Shown: piece by piece, positions 52,799 through 61,387 of the stretch
Layout of the letters: the number at the start of each line of letters is the position of its first letter
How positions within the stretch are numbered: position 1 is the stretch's first letter
Notes under the pieces: generated by a model
What the model saw: only the letters and a program-made list of their open reading frames with translations
Told to the model about the DNA's origin: nothing
The model's database searches: none
Program-made: the position numbers and the translations under genes
Assembly (NCBI GenBank): GCA_947630755.1
Contig: CANRIU010000009.1
Span: 1 to 62,301 of the forward strand
Direction: 5' to 3'
DNA length: 62,301 nucleotides
From: an uncultured Oscillospiraceae bacterium
Lineage (GTDB): Bacteria > Bacillota > Clostridia > Oscillospirales > Oscillospiraceae

Positions 52799-54766
52799 TC
52801 ACTTCTGCCCCCGGAGCTTTATTATCCTGTCCCGCAGCAGCGCCGCGTACTCAAACTCCAGCATCTGGCTGGCCTTGCGCATCTCGCGCTCCAGCTTGGC
52901 GATGGCCTCCTCCCGCTCACGCTTTGTCAGGTACCTGCCGTCCTCGTCCGTCATGCCCCGGGCGGGCTTCTCCTCCTCATGCTCCAGAACAGCGCGGATG
53001 TCCTTGACTATTGTCCTGGGCACTATGCCGTTTGCCTTATTAAAGGCGTCCTGCTTTTGGCGGCGCCTGTCCGTCTCGTCCATAGCGGCGCGCATGGAGG
53101 GGGTCACGGTGTCGGCGTAGAGTATGACAAGCCCCTCCGCGTTTCTGGCGGCACGGCCTATGGTCTGGATGAGGCTGGTCTCGGACCGCAAAAAGCCCTC
53201 CTTGTCCGCGTCGAGAATGGCCACAAGTGACACCTCCGGAAGGTCAAGCCCCTCCCGCAGGAGGTTTATACCCACCAGCACGTCAAATGTGCCCAGCCGC
53301 AGGTCCCGGATTATCTCCATGCGCTCTATGGCGTCGATGTCGTGGTGCATATACCTGACCTTTATCCCCGCCCGGGTGAGGTAGGCCGTCAGATCCTCCG
53401 CCATTCGCTTTGTGAGGGTGGTGACAAGGACCCGCTCCCGCTTTTCCGTGCGGGCGTTTATCTCGCCTATGAGGTCGTCTATCTGCCCCTCCACGGGCCG
53501 GACCTCCACTCTGGGGTCCAAAAGCCCCGTGGGTCGGATTATCTGCTCCGCTATCTGGCCCGCCCGCTCCCTCTCGTAGTCGGCGGGGGTGGCGGAGACA
53601 TATATGGCCTGATTTATCCGCTCGTTAAACTCGTCAAACTTAAGGGGCCTGTTGTCAAAGGCGGATGGCAGGCGAAAGCCGTACTCCACCAGCGACTCCT
53701 TTCTCGCCCGGTCCCCCCGGTACATGGCCCGGACCTGGGGCAGGGTGACGTGGGACTCGTCCACAAAGAGTATGAAGTCCTTGGGGAAGTAATCAAGAAG
53801 CGTCATGGGCGCGCTGCCCGGCGCCCGGCCGGAGATTATCCGAGAGTAGTTCTCTATCCCGGAGCAGTAGCCCAGCTCCTGGAGCATCTCCACATCGTAC
53901 ATGGTGCGCTGGTATATTCTCTGGGCCTCGATGAGCTTGTCGTGGTCCTTAAACCATGCCACTCTCTCGTCCATCTCCCGGAGTATCTCCTGTATGGCCC
54001 TGTCCATCTTGTCCCGGGGGGTGACATAGTGGGTGGCGGGCCATATGGGTATGTTGGTTAGCCGCCGTATCACGGCGCCGGTGACGGTGTTTATCTCGCT
54101 TATCCTGTCTATCTCGTCGCCGAAAAACTCGATGCGCAGCGCCGTGTCCTTCCAGTAGGCGGGCCACACCTCCACAGTGTCCCCCCGGACCCGGAACATG
54201 TTGCGCTCAAAGGCAAGGTCGTTGCGCTCATAGCGTATATCGGCGAATTTTTTCAAGAGCTCCGGTATCTTTATCTCCATCCCCACCCGAAGGGAGACCA
54301 TCATCGCCTCAAAGTCGTCCGGCTCGCCAAGGCCGTAGATGCAGCTCACGGAGCTCACCACGATGACGTCCCGCCGCTCAAGAAGGGACGCCGTGGCGGA
54401 CAGCCTGAGCCTGTCTATCTCGTCGTTAATGGAGCTGTCCTTCTCTATATATGTGTCCGTGTGGGCGATATACGCCTCCGGCTGGTAGTAGTCGTAGTAG
54501 CTCACAAAGTATTCGACGGCGTTTTCCGGGAAAAATTCCTTAAACTCCGCGCAGAGCTGCGCCGCCAGTGTCTTGTTGTGGGCCAGCACCAGCGTGGGCC
54601 GTCCCATCCGGGCAATGACGTTCGCCATGGTGAAGGTCTTTCCCGAGCCCGTGACGCCAAGCAGGACCTGCTCGTCAAGCCCCATCTCCAGCCCCCGGCA
54701 CAGCGTGTCTATGGCCTCCGGCTGGTCGCCCATGGGCTTAAAAGGTGAGTGAAGCTTAAATTCCAT
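52799..54766 (-). CDS. uvrB: UvrABC excinuclease subunit B
   Basis: 655 residues. Walker [11 protein letters not shown], damage-verification hairpin near [14 protein letters not shown]-like DESH, and the C-terminal UVR domain ([20 protein letters not shown]) that binds UvrC. Start ATG at 54766 follows GGAGGTG. Works with uvrA at 5291-8158. Confidence 0.98.
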   Translation of the reverse strand: MEFKLHSPFKPMGDQPEAIDTLCRGLEMGLDEQVLLGVTGSGKTFTMANVIARMGRPTLVLAHNKTLAAQLCAEFKEFFPENAVEYFVSYYDYYQPEAYIAHTDTYIEKDSSINDEIDRLRLSATASLLERRDVIVVSSVSCIYGLGEPDDFEAMMVSLRVGMEIKIPELLKKFADIRYERNDLAFERNMFRVRGDTVEVWPAYWKDTALRIEFFGDEIDRISEINTVTGAVIRRLTNIPIWPATHYVTPRDKMDRAIQEILREMDERVAWFKDHDKLIEAQRIYQRTMYDVEMLQELGYCSGIENYSRIISGRAPGSAPMTLLDYFPKDFILFVDESHVTLPQVRAMYRGDRARKESLVEYGFRLPSAFDNRPLKFDEFNERINQAIYVSATPADYERERAGQIAEQIIRPTGLLDPRVEVRPVEGQIDDLIGEINARTEKRERVLVTTLTKRMAEDLTAYLTRAGIKVRYMHHDIDAIERMEIIRDLRLGTFDVLVGINLLREGLDLPEVSLVAILDADKEGFLRSETSLIQTIGRAARNAEGLVILYADTVTPSMRAAMDETDRRRQKQDAFNKANGIVPRTIVKDIRAVLEHEEEKPARGMTDEDGRYLTKREREEAIAKLEREMRKASQMLEFEYAALLRDRIIKLRGQK

Positions 54767-54820
54767 TGGAGTGCACCTCCGGTCAAATGCTCATGTCCCC
54801 CTCGTCGGGGATCAAAAAAA

Positions 54821-55477
54821 TCAGTCTCCCAGCGCCCCGTTGTCCCGGAAGGAGACGAAGTCCCCGTCGGCCACCACAAGGTGGTCGAGAAGCTCCACCC
54901 CGTCCCGCCGCAGCTCCAAAAGCAGCGCCCGGGTGCTGCGCTCGTCGTCGGAGGAGGGTATCGCCATTGCCCCCGGATGGTTGTGGGCGATTATCACCGC
55001 CTGCGCCCCCTGCTCCCGGGCCAGCCTTCGTATCTCCCCGGAGTCGGCGTCCACTCCCCGCTCGTCCCCCCGGCAGAGCACCCGGGCGGATATGACCCGC
55101 CCCTGCCCGTCGAGAAACGCCGCCGCAAGAAGCTCCCTCTCCGCCCCCTCAAAAAGGGGCAGCAGCACCTCCCCGGCGTCGGAGACGCCCCGGATATACC
55201 GCCGCTCCCGGGCGGCAAGCTCCGCGGCCTCCGCCGAGCGCAGAAACTCCGCCGTTCTGGGCCCCACGCCCTTCACGGCCCTGAGCTCCTCCTCCGGCGC
55301 GGACAGCACCGCCTCCAGCGACCCCATCCGCCTGATAAGCTCCCGGGCCAGGGGCAGCACATCCCGGCGCTTTATGGGTCTGCACAAAAGAAGCTCCAGC
55401 ACCTGCTCGTCAGGGAGCACCTCCCCGGCCTCCCTGCGGGCCCGGAGTCTGGACCTGTGTCCGGCGTGTCCTGCCAT
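54821..55477 (-). CDS. radC: RadC-family JAB domain protein
   Basis: 218 residues: HhH segment (KGVGPRTAEFL) and a JAMM-like metal motif AHNHPGAMAIPSSDD. Despite the name a DNA-repair role is not proven. ATG at 55477 with GGAG at 5 nt is preferred to GTG at 55492. Confidence 0.92.
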   Translation of the reverse strand: MAGHAGHRSRLRARREAGEVLPDEQVLELLLCRPIKRRDVLPLARELIRRMGSLEAVLSAPEEELRAVKGVGPRTAEFLRSAEAAELAARERRYIRGVSDAGEVLLPLFEGAERELLAAAFLDGQGRVISARVLCRGDERGVDADSGEIRRLAREQGAQAVIIAHNHPGAMAIPSSDDERSTRALLLELRRDGVELLDHLVVADGDFVSFRDNGALGD

Positions 55478-55928
55478 GGTCTCTCCTTTCACCGCTTCCG
55501 CCCCCGCCTTCCCTCCGCCGGGGCGATATTACAATCTGTAATCATGAATCCCGTTCCTGCATCCCCTGTCAAATTGAGGGCCGCGCCCTTAGGCGGCCCG
55601 GGGACGCCGGGTTTTGTTTTTTCGGCATTTTCCCCTGTTTGCCCCACCGAAGGGCGCGATTTCTTTCCGGTTGCGAAGTCCCCGGGGTTGACGTAAAAAA
55701 GCGCGTAAACTGCCTTTACATATAGTTATGCACATTCTCCACAGAGTTTTCCACAGGCAAAACCCCATGCGCCCCAAGAAAAACCCCGGTTTTTACCAGT
55801 TTATGGCAAATCCCGCAGGGGCACTTTGTGGAAAACCCATAATGTAGCCCTGATTTACATAACACCGTTTTCCGCCCCGCCCCCGGTCCCCGGTCCTTCA
55901 TTTTTGACGACCCGGGTGGACAATAACT
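55478..55928. other. 451-bp non-coding region with DnaA-box cluster
   Basis: No gene. It contains an ATTACA-N3-TGTAAT inverted repeat (55528-55542) near the radC start, GC-rich inverted repeats, a half-site like CTTTACATATA (about 55714) resembling the operator at 60246, and DnaA-type 9-mers at 55726-55835. Confidence 0.6.
55726..55835. promoter_or_regulatory. Cluster of DnaA-box-like 9-mers
   Basis: TTATGCACA (55726-55734), TTTTCCACA (55747-55755) and its complement (55827-55835) match TTWTNCACA; TTCTCCACA (55735-55743) has one mismatch. Four sites within 110 bp. Confidence 0.55.
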
Positions 55929-56945
55929 CTAAAAAAACACCCTGTCTATGTCCATTGTGGCGTAGGCGTTCAGGTCCTGTCCGGCGCGGACACCTGATAA
56001 ATATTCGTAATACCCCTGACAGGCTATCATGGCGGCGTTATCGCCGCAGAGCTTCAGTGGCGGCACAAAGAGCCGCTTTCCCTCCCGGGCGCAGGCGGCC
56101 TCAAAGTCGGCGCGGATGCGCTTATTAGCCGCCACGCCCCCGGCGACCACTACGACGTCCCGGCATAAGTCCCTGGCGGCGTCCATTGTTCTGGGCACAA
56201 GCGTCTCGCTCACCGCCCGCTGGAAGGAGGCGGCGAGGCCCGCACGGTTAAGCTCCTCCCCCTTCTGGGCGGCGTTGTGGACGGTGTTCACGACGGCGGT
56301 CTTGAGGCCCGAGAAGGACATATCGTAGGGGTGCCCGTCGATTTTCGCGTGGGGGAGCCTGAAGGCAGTATCGTCCCCGCCCTCCGCCAGATTCTGGAGG
56401 GGCAGTCCCCCGGGGTAGGGCAGTCCCAGCACCCGGGCGGCCTTGTCGAAGCACTCCCCGGCGGCGTCGTCCCGGGTGGAGCCAATTATTGACATATCCG
56501 TGTAGCCCCGCACGTCCACTATCGCCGTGTTGCCGCCGGATATGGCGAGGCACAAAAAGGGCGGCTCCAGCTCCGGGAAGGCCAGGTAATTCGCCGCGAT
56601 ATGCCCCCGGACGTGGTGCACCGGCACCAGCGGCACATCCAGAGCCATTGCCGCGCCCTTGGCGAAGTTCACCCCCACCAGAAGCGCGCCGATGAGCCCC
56701 GGGGCGGCGGTGACGGCTATGGCGTCAATGTCGGACTTATTAAGCCCCGCCTTTTTCACCGCCTCATCGCACAGGCGTGAGATCACGGTTATGTGGTTCC
56801 GGGAGGCTATCTCCGGCACCACGCCGCCGTAGATGGCGTGCATATCCGCCTGGGAGAATATCTCGTTTGACAGCACCTCCCGCCCGTCCCGGACCACCGC
56901 TGCGGCGGTCTCGTCGCAGGAGGACTCTATCCCCAGTATGTTCAT
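55929..56945 (-). CDS. tsaD: tRNA threonylcarbamoyladenosine synthase TsaD
   Basis: 338 residues. Transfers the threonylcarbamoyl group to A37 of ANN-decoding tRNAs. Metal motif HHVRGH, ASKHA fold (GIESSCDETAAAVV, CLAISGGNTAIV, VVAGGVAANK). Overlaps rimI by 4 nt. TsaB and TsaE are not adjacent. Confidence 0.97.
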   Translation of the reverse strand: MNILGIESSCDETAAAVVRDGREVLSNEIFSQADMHAIYGGVVPEIASRNHITVISRLCDEAVKKAGLNKSDIDAIAVTAAPGLIGALLVGVNFAKGAAMALDVPLVPVHHVRGHIAANYLAFPELEPPFLCLAISGGNTAIVDVRGYTDMSIIGSTRDDAAGECFDKAARVLGLPYPGGLPLQNLAEGGDDTAFRLPHAKIDGHPYDMSFSGLKTAVVNTVHNAAQKGEELNRAGLAASFQRAVSETLVPRTMDAARDLCRDVVVVAGGVAANKRIRADFEAACAREGKRLFVPPLKLCGDNAAMIACQGYYEYLSGVRAGQDLNAYATMDIDRVFF

Positions 56946-57391
56946 TCTCTAAAACCTCCAAGGTCAATATCCATAAGCACGGCGTCCTCCCTCGGGGCGT
57001 CGTAGTAGCCCCGGCGCTCGCCGCAGACGGCAAAGCCGACCCTTTTGTACAGGGCCCGGGCGGCGGCGTTGGACTTTCGCACCTCTAAAAACATCCTCAC
57101 GGCACCCTGCTCCCGGGCGCAGTCCTTAACCCTCTTCAAAATTGCTCCGCCTACTCCCCGCCGCCGGGAGTCCCGGCGCACGGCGATGGTGTACAGCTCC
57201 GCCTCGTCGGCGAGGACGTTGAAGATGGCAAAGCCCTCCACATGCCCGTCCTCCACCGCCGCCAGCACCGAGGCGAATTTTCCCTGAACGCACTGTTCGA
57301 TGCTCCCGCGGCTCCAGGGGTCCGGGAAGCTCTCCCGCTCGATCTCCACTATCTCGTCGAGGTGAGCGCCGCTTGCCCTGATTATCTCCAT
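56942..57391 (-). CDS. rimI: Ribosomal protein N-acetyltransferase RimI
   Basis: 149 residues, GNAT fold; acetyl-CoA loop RRDSRRRGVGGAIL. Acetylates the N-terminus of ribosomal S18 in E. coli. The ATG at 57391 overlaps the polA stop (TGATG); a GTG codon directly before it is an alternative. Sits between polA and tsaD. Confidence 0.93.
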   Translation of the reverse strand: MEIIRASGAHLDEIVEIERESFPDPWSRGSIEQCVQGKFASVLAAVEDGHVEGFAIFNVLADEAELYTIAVRRDSRRRGVGGAILKRVKDCAREQGAVRMFLEVRKSNAAARALYKRVGFAVCGERRGYYDAPREDAVLMDIDLGGFRE

Positions 57392-60057
57392 CACTTCGCC
57401 TCATACCAGTTGCGCCCGGAGTTCACCTCCACAGTCAGCGGCACGGAAAGGCTGGCTGCGGACTCCATCCGGCTCTTCAAAAGCTCCTTCACGGCCTCGG
57501 CGTCCCTCTCGGCGCACTCCACGATGAGCTCATCGTGGACCTGGAGCAGGAGCTTTGCGTCAAGGCCGGAGGCCTTAAGCGCTCTGTCCACGTTCACCAT
57601 GGCTATCTTCATTATGTCCGCCGCGGTGCCCTGAATGGGCATATTCCGGGCCACCCGCTCGCCGAAGGAGCGGACGTTGAAGTTCGACGCCTTGAGCTCC
57701 GGCATCTGGCGGATGCGCCCGTAGAGCGTCCTGACCACGCCCGTCTCCCGGGCGTTTCTCACCACCGTCTCCATGTAGTCGGAGACGCCCCGATAGGTCG
57801 CCATGTAGCTGTTTATATACTCCCGTGCCTCCTGTACGCTGACGCCTATGTCCTCGGAGAGGGAGAAGGCGGATATGCCGTAGACTATGCCGAAGTTCAC
57901 CGCCTTGGCGTGGCTGCGCTGCTGGTGGGTGACCTGCTCCGGGGGTATGCCCAGGACCTTCGCCGCGGTGGAGCGGTGGATGTCCTCCCCCTCGATAAAC
58001 GCCCGCCTCATGTTCTCATCCCCGGAGACGTGGGCGAGGATGCGAAGCTCTATCTGGCTGTAATCCGCGTCCACCAGCACTCTCCCCTCAGGGGCGACGA
58101 ACATCTTCCGTATCTCCCCGCCAAGCTCCCGGCGGATGGGGATGTTCTGGAGGTTTGGCTCCGTGGAGCTCAGGCGCCCCGTGGCGGTGACGGTCATCTG
58201 GAAGCTGGTGTGGATGCGCCCGTCGGGGGCTATGACCTTCTGAAGCCCCTCGGCGTAGGTGGAGTTGAGCTTTGAAAGCTCCCTGTACTCCAGCACCTTC
58301 CCCACGATCGGGTGCTTCGGGCGGAGCTTTTCCAGCACGTCGGCGTTGGTGCTGTACCCGGTTTTCGTCTTTTTCGGCGCGGGGAGAAGGAGCTTGTCAA
58401 AAAGTATCTCTCCAAGCTGCTTCGGGGAGTTTATGTTGAATTTCTGTCCGGCAAGGCCGTATATCTCATCTGTCAGCGCCTCCGTCTGGGCGGAGAGCAC
58501 CCCGGAGAAGCTCCGCAGAGCCTCCCTGTCCACAAGAAAGCCCGCAAGCTCCATCCTCGCCAGCACCTGGCACAGTGGCATCTCCACGTTCTCGAAAAGC
58601 CAGGTGAGGCCCTGCTCCTCAAGACGCCCCGTGAGCCTCTCCCGCAGGCAGGCCACGGCGGCGGCCTCGCTCAAAAGCCGGGCAGCGAGCTTCTCCCCGC
58701 CGTCAAGGAGGGATAGCTGCCCGTCCTCGTCTGCTCCGTCCATGGGGGTAAAGCCGCAGAAGCGCCGGGTTAGCTCCGAAAGCTCATACCGACTGGCGGT
58801 GGGGTCAAGGAGGTAGGCCGCTAACGCCGAGTCAAATACCCACCCCTCCATGGAAAATCCCCGCTCGCCAAGCATCCGGAGGGTGTCCTTGACGTCGTGG
58901 CCCATCTTCCGCACCTCCGGCGCGCACAGGGCCGTGAGCGCCGGGCGGAACGCGGGGGAGCCCTCGCTTAAAATGAACCCCAGTCCCTCCGGGCCGTCGT
59001 TATCCATGTTCACGGCGCAAAGGGCGCCGTCGTCAGAGAACCGCACGCAGGCCGCGCCTGTTTTGAGGGCCCTTTTAAATTCCTCCAGGCTCTCCCCGTC
59101 CGTCACCTCCACGCTGACGCACTCGCCGGAAAATTCCACGGGCTCCTCCGGGGCGGCGGGGCGCGCCGGGGGGACCAGCTTATATGTGTCGATTAGCCTT
59201 CTGAAATCAAGGCGCGCGAAGAGCTCGTAGAGCCTGTCGTTGTCCACAGGCCGCACAAGGTTGTCCTCCGGCGAAAAATCGATGGGCGCGGAGCATCGTA
59301 TGGTGGCAAGGTCCTTGGACATAGCCGCCATCTCCCGCCCCTCCTCCAGCTTCTTCACAAGGCCCGGGGTGGCCTTCTTCTCCGGGGACTGGAGGATGTC
59401 CGGCAGCTTTTCGTAAAGGCTCTCCACCGTGCCGTAGAGCTGAATAAGCCCCATGGCTGTCTTCTCCCCCACTCCCCGGACGCCGGGGATGTTGTCGGAG
59501 GCGTCGCCCATCAGGGCCTTTAAATCTATCATGTGTATGGGGTCAAAGCCGTACTCCTCCCGGAATACCTCCGGCGTCACCCGCTTTGTGTTCGTCTGGC
59601 CCATCCTTGTGGTGATGAGGTCCACGGTGGTGGCGCCGGAGACCAGCTGCAGGCTGTCCCGGTCGCCGGTGCAGACAACGCACTCCCACCCCGCCCCGGC
59701 GCATCTGGCGGCGATGGTCCCCAAAAGGTCGTCGGCCTCCCAGCCCGCGAGCTCATAGCGCCGTATGTTCATGGCGTCAAGCGTCTCCTTGAGTATGGGC
59801 ATCTGGACCGCCAGCTCCTCCGGCATCTTGTGCCGGGTGGCCTTGTAGCCCTCGTACTGCCTGTGCCGGAAGGTTGGCTCCGGCAGGTCGAAGGTCACGC
59901 ACAGCCCATCCGGGTCCTCCTCCCCGATTATCCGCCGGAGGATGTTGATAAACCCGAATATGGCGTTCGTGGGCGTCCCGTCCGGGGCGTTCAGCATCCT
60001 AACCCCGAAAAACGCCCTGTTCACTATGCTGTTGCCGTCAAGCACCACCAGCTTCAT
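57391..60057 (-). CDS. polA: DNA polymerase I
   Basis: 888 residues. N-terminal 5'-nuclease (LVVLDGNSIVNRAFF, GDASDNIPGVRGVGEKTA), a degraded 3'-5' exonuclease-like middle, and the polymerase with motif A VDADYSQIELRILAH, motif B RSHAKAVNFGIVYG and motif C LLQVHDELIVE. The middle domain has no DxE metal motif, so proofreading is probably absent, as in Bacillus and Thermus enzymes. First gene of polA-rimI-tsaD. Confidence 0.97.
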   Translation of the reverse strand: MKLVVLDGNSIVNRAFFGVRMLNAPDGTPTNAIFGFINILRRIIGEEDPDGLCVTFDLPEPTFRHRQYEGYKATRHKMPEELAVQMPILKETLDAMNIRRYELAGWEADDLLGTIAARCAGAGWECVVCTGDRDSLQLVSGATTVDLITTRMGQTNTKRVTPEVFREEYGFDPIHMIDLKALMGDASDNIPGVRGVGEKTAMGLIQLYGTVESLYEKLPDILQSPEKKATPGLVKKLEEGREMAAMSKDLATIRCSAPIDFSPEDNLVRPVDNDRLYELFARLDFRRLIDTYKLVPPARPAAPEEPVEFSGECVSVEVTDGESLEEFKRALKTGAACVRFSDDGALCAVNMDNDGPEGLGFILSEGSPAFRPALTALCAPEVRKMGHDVKDTLRMLGERGFSMEGWVFDSALAAYLLDPTASRYELSELTRRFCGFTPMDGADEDGQLSLLDGGEKLAARLLSEAAAVACLRERLTGRLEEQGLTWLFENVEMPLCQVLARMELAGFLVDREALRSFSGVLSAQTEALTDEIYGLAGQKFNINSPKQLGEILFDKLLLPAPKKTKTGYSTNADVLEKLRPKHPIVGKVLEYRELSKLNSTYAEGLQKVIAPDGRIHTSFQMTVTATGRLSSTEPNLQNIPIRRELGGEIRKMFVAPEGRVLVDADYSQIELRILAHVSGDENMRRAFIEGEDIHRSTAAKVLGIPPEQVTHQQRSHAKAVNFGIVYGISAFSLSEDIGVSVQEAREYINSYMATYRGVSDYMETVVRNARETGVVRTLYGRIRQMPELKASNFNVRSFGERVARNMPIQGTAADIMKIAMVNVDRALKASGLDAKLLLQVHDELIVECAERDAEAVKELLKSRMESAASLSVPLTVEVNSGRNWYEAK

Positions 60058-60218
60058 GGCTGTCCCTCCCGATCCACGCGCTTTTTATCTGACCATTTTG
60101 ATTTATTTTACCACTCAAACCGCCCTTATGCAACCCCTCAAACAGCCCTTATGCAGCCCCGGCAGCATAAAATGCCGCGCCGTCCGAAAGCCCCCTCCGA
60201 AAATAATGTAAAGCCCAC

Positions 60219-60247
60219 TTGACAAATTACACGAGGTGTAGTAACAT
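60219..60247 (+). promoter_or_regulatory. Promoter of the Xre cassette
   Basis: TTGACA (60219-60224), 17-nt spacer, TAACAT (60242-60247). Confidence 0.85.
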
Positions 60248-60273
60248 ATATGTAAAGCCAGCTTTACATATAT
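60246..60273. promoter_or_regulatory. Operator-like palindrome over the -10/+1 region
   Basis: ATATATGTAAAGC (60246-60258), CA, GCTTTACATATAT (60261-60273): perfect 13-bp arms. A further half-site AATGTAAAGCC lies just upstream of the -35 (about 60206). It overlaps the promoter's -10, the expected place for repression by the adjacent Xre protein. Confidence 0.75.
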
Positions 60274-60318
60274 CTTCAATCCGTATACCCCGCCCATGGG
60301 TCGAAAGGAGCGCCAGAC

Positions 60319-60525
60319 GTGATAAACAAAGTCCGCGAGCTTCGGGAGAGCAGGAAGCTCACACAGCAGGAGCTCGGCGAGCTCGTCGGCGTATCGCGGC
60401 AGTCCATCGCCGCCATAGAGAAGGGCAGATTCGACCCCACGATCTGGCTGGCGTACGACCTTGCCAGGGTGTTCGGCATGGGGATCGAGGAGCTTTTTGA
60501 CTTTGAGAGGAGTGAGAGGAAATGA
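60319..60525 (+). CDS. Small Xre-family transcriptional regulator
   Basis: 68-residue stand-alone HTH protein (LTQQELGELVGVSRQSIAAIEKGRFDP). GTG start with AAAGGAG 8 nt upstream. This YozG-like type commonly sits before small membrane proteins. It probably represses its own operon through the palindrome at 60246-60273. Confidence 0.92.
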   Translation: MINKVRELRESRKLTQQELGELVGVSRQSIAAIEKGRFDPTIWLAYDLARVFGMGIEELFDFERSERK

Positions 60526-60917
60526 GCAGGAGACTTCAATTGCACAGCGCGGCGGCCCTGTCGGTGTACTCATCTTCGATGCTTGCGGCGTTCATCCTGA
60601 TGCACGCCCTGGGGACCGAGACGCCGGGCTTTGCCACGGCGGTCTATGTGCTCATCGGCGCCGCCGCGATGGTCCTGTCCGCCGCAGTAACCCTGCTCAC
60701 GGTGCGGGCCGGGATGTACGACGACTACCAGCTCCGATGCGTGGAGCGCGTCAGCGCCGTGACGCGCTGTGCGTCTCTGGTCCTGACGCCCATAATCGCC
60801 ATCGCCGCCGTGGCGCTTGACAGTCTGGGCTTTGCCGTGTGCGTGAGTTTGCTCTTAAACTGGCTCCTTCTCTTCGCAGACGCCGCCGCAGCCGCCGTCA
60901 TCGGAAACAGGAGGTAA
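60522..60917 (+). CDS. Small integral membrane protein
   Basis: 131 residues with four predicted membrane helices. It overlaps the regulator by 4 nt (ATGA), so the two are coupled. No family name is certain; DUF3796/DUF2178-like proteins are common beside such regulators. Confidence 0.8.
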   Translation: MSRRLQLHSAAALSVYSSSMLAAFILMHALGTETPGFATAVYVLIGAAAMVLSAAVTLLTVRAGMYDDYQLRCVERVSAVTRCASLVLTPIIAIAAVALDSLGFAVCVSLLLNWLLLFADAAAAAVIGNRR

Positions 60918-60921
60918 TACA

Positions 60922-61347
60922 ATGAAATTTAAGGGAAAAAACGGGGTTATAGTCTGGCTTACGCTCCTGCTCGTCCTGGGCTTTGCCGTCTGGTTCTGGA
61001 CTCTCAGGGCGGAATTTGAGAGCGCGGCGGCCTTCTGGGCGTTGATGGTCATTTTCGCCGCCATCGCCGCTCTGATCGTCTCTTTTCTTGCGCGAAACCA
61101 CATCACCGTCACCGACACCCATATCACAGCCGCCCTGGGCCCCACCCGCGCCGTGGTGGAGATAGCCTCCATAGTGTCCATGAAAAAGGTCACAAGCCTC
61201 CTCGCCTCCTCCGCCGCCTCATCCCAAAGAGTCGAGATCCTCTACCGCAGGCGAGGCGCCCCCCACCTCCTGTACGTCTCCCCCCAAGACCGGGACGCCT
61301 TCATCGCCGCAGTCCTCACCAAAAACCCAAATATTCAAATATATTGA
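60922..61347 (+). CDS. Membrane protein with PH-like C-terminus
   Basis: 141 residues: two N-terminal helices (about 10-27 and 36-56) and a soluble beta-rich part (ITVTDTHITAALGPTRAVVEIASIVSM...VEILYRRRG...LYVSPQDRDAFIAAV) like a bacterial PH domain. AGGAGG 8 nt upstream. Third gene of the cassette. Confidence 0.78.
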   Translation: MKFKGKNGVIVWLTLLLVLGFAVWFWTLRAEFESAAAFWALMVIFAAIAALIVSFLARNHITVTDTHITAALGPTRAVVEIASIVSMKKVTSLLASSAASSQRVEILYRRRGAPHLLYVSPQDRDAFIAAVLTKNPNIQIY

Positions 61348-61365
61348 CCCACATTGAAAACTGAC

Positions 61366-61387
61366 GCCCCTCTCTTTCGAGAGGGGC
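61366..61387 (+). terminator. Hairpin after the Xre cassette
   Basis: GCCCCTCTC, loop TTTC, GAGAGGGGC, perfect 9 bp. No T run; the transporter coding sequence begins immediately after it. Confidence 0.6.

Noticed and set aside
55528-55542. ATTACA-N3-TGTAAT as a CopY/BlaI-type operator
   Set aside because: Arms are only 6 bp, spacing differs from those families and no matching regulator is nearby.
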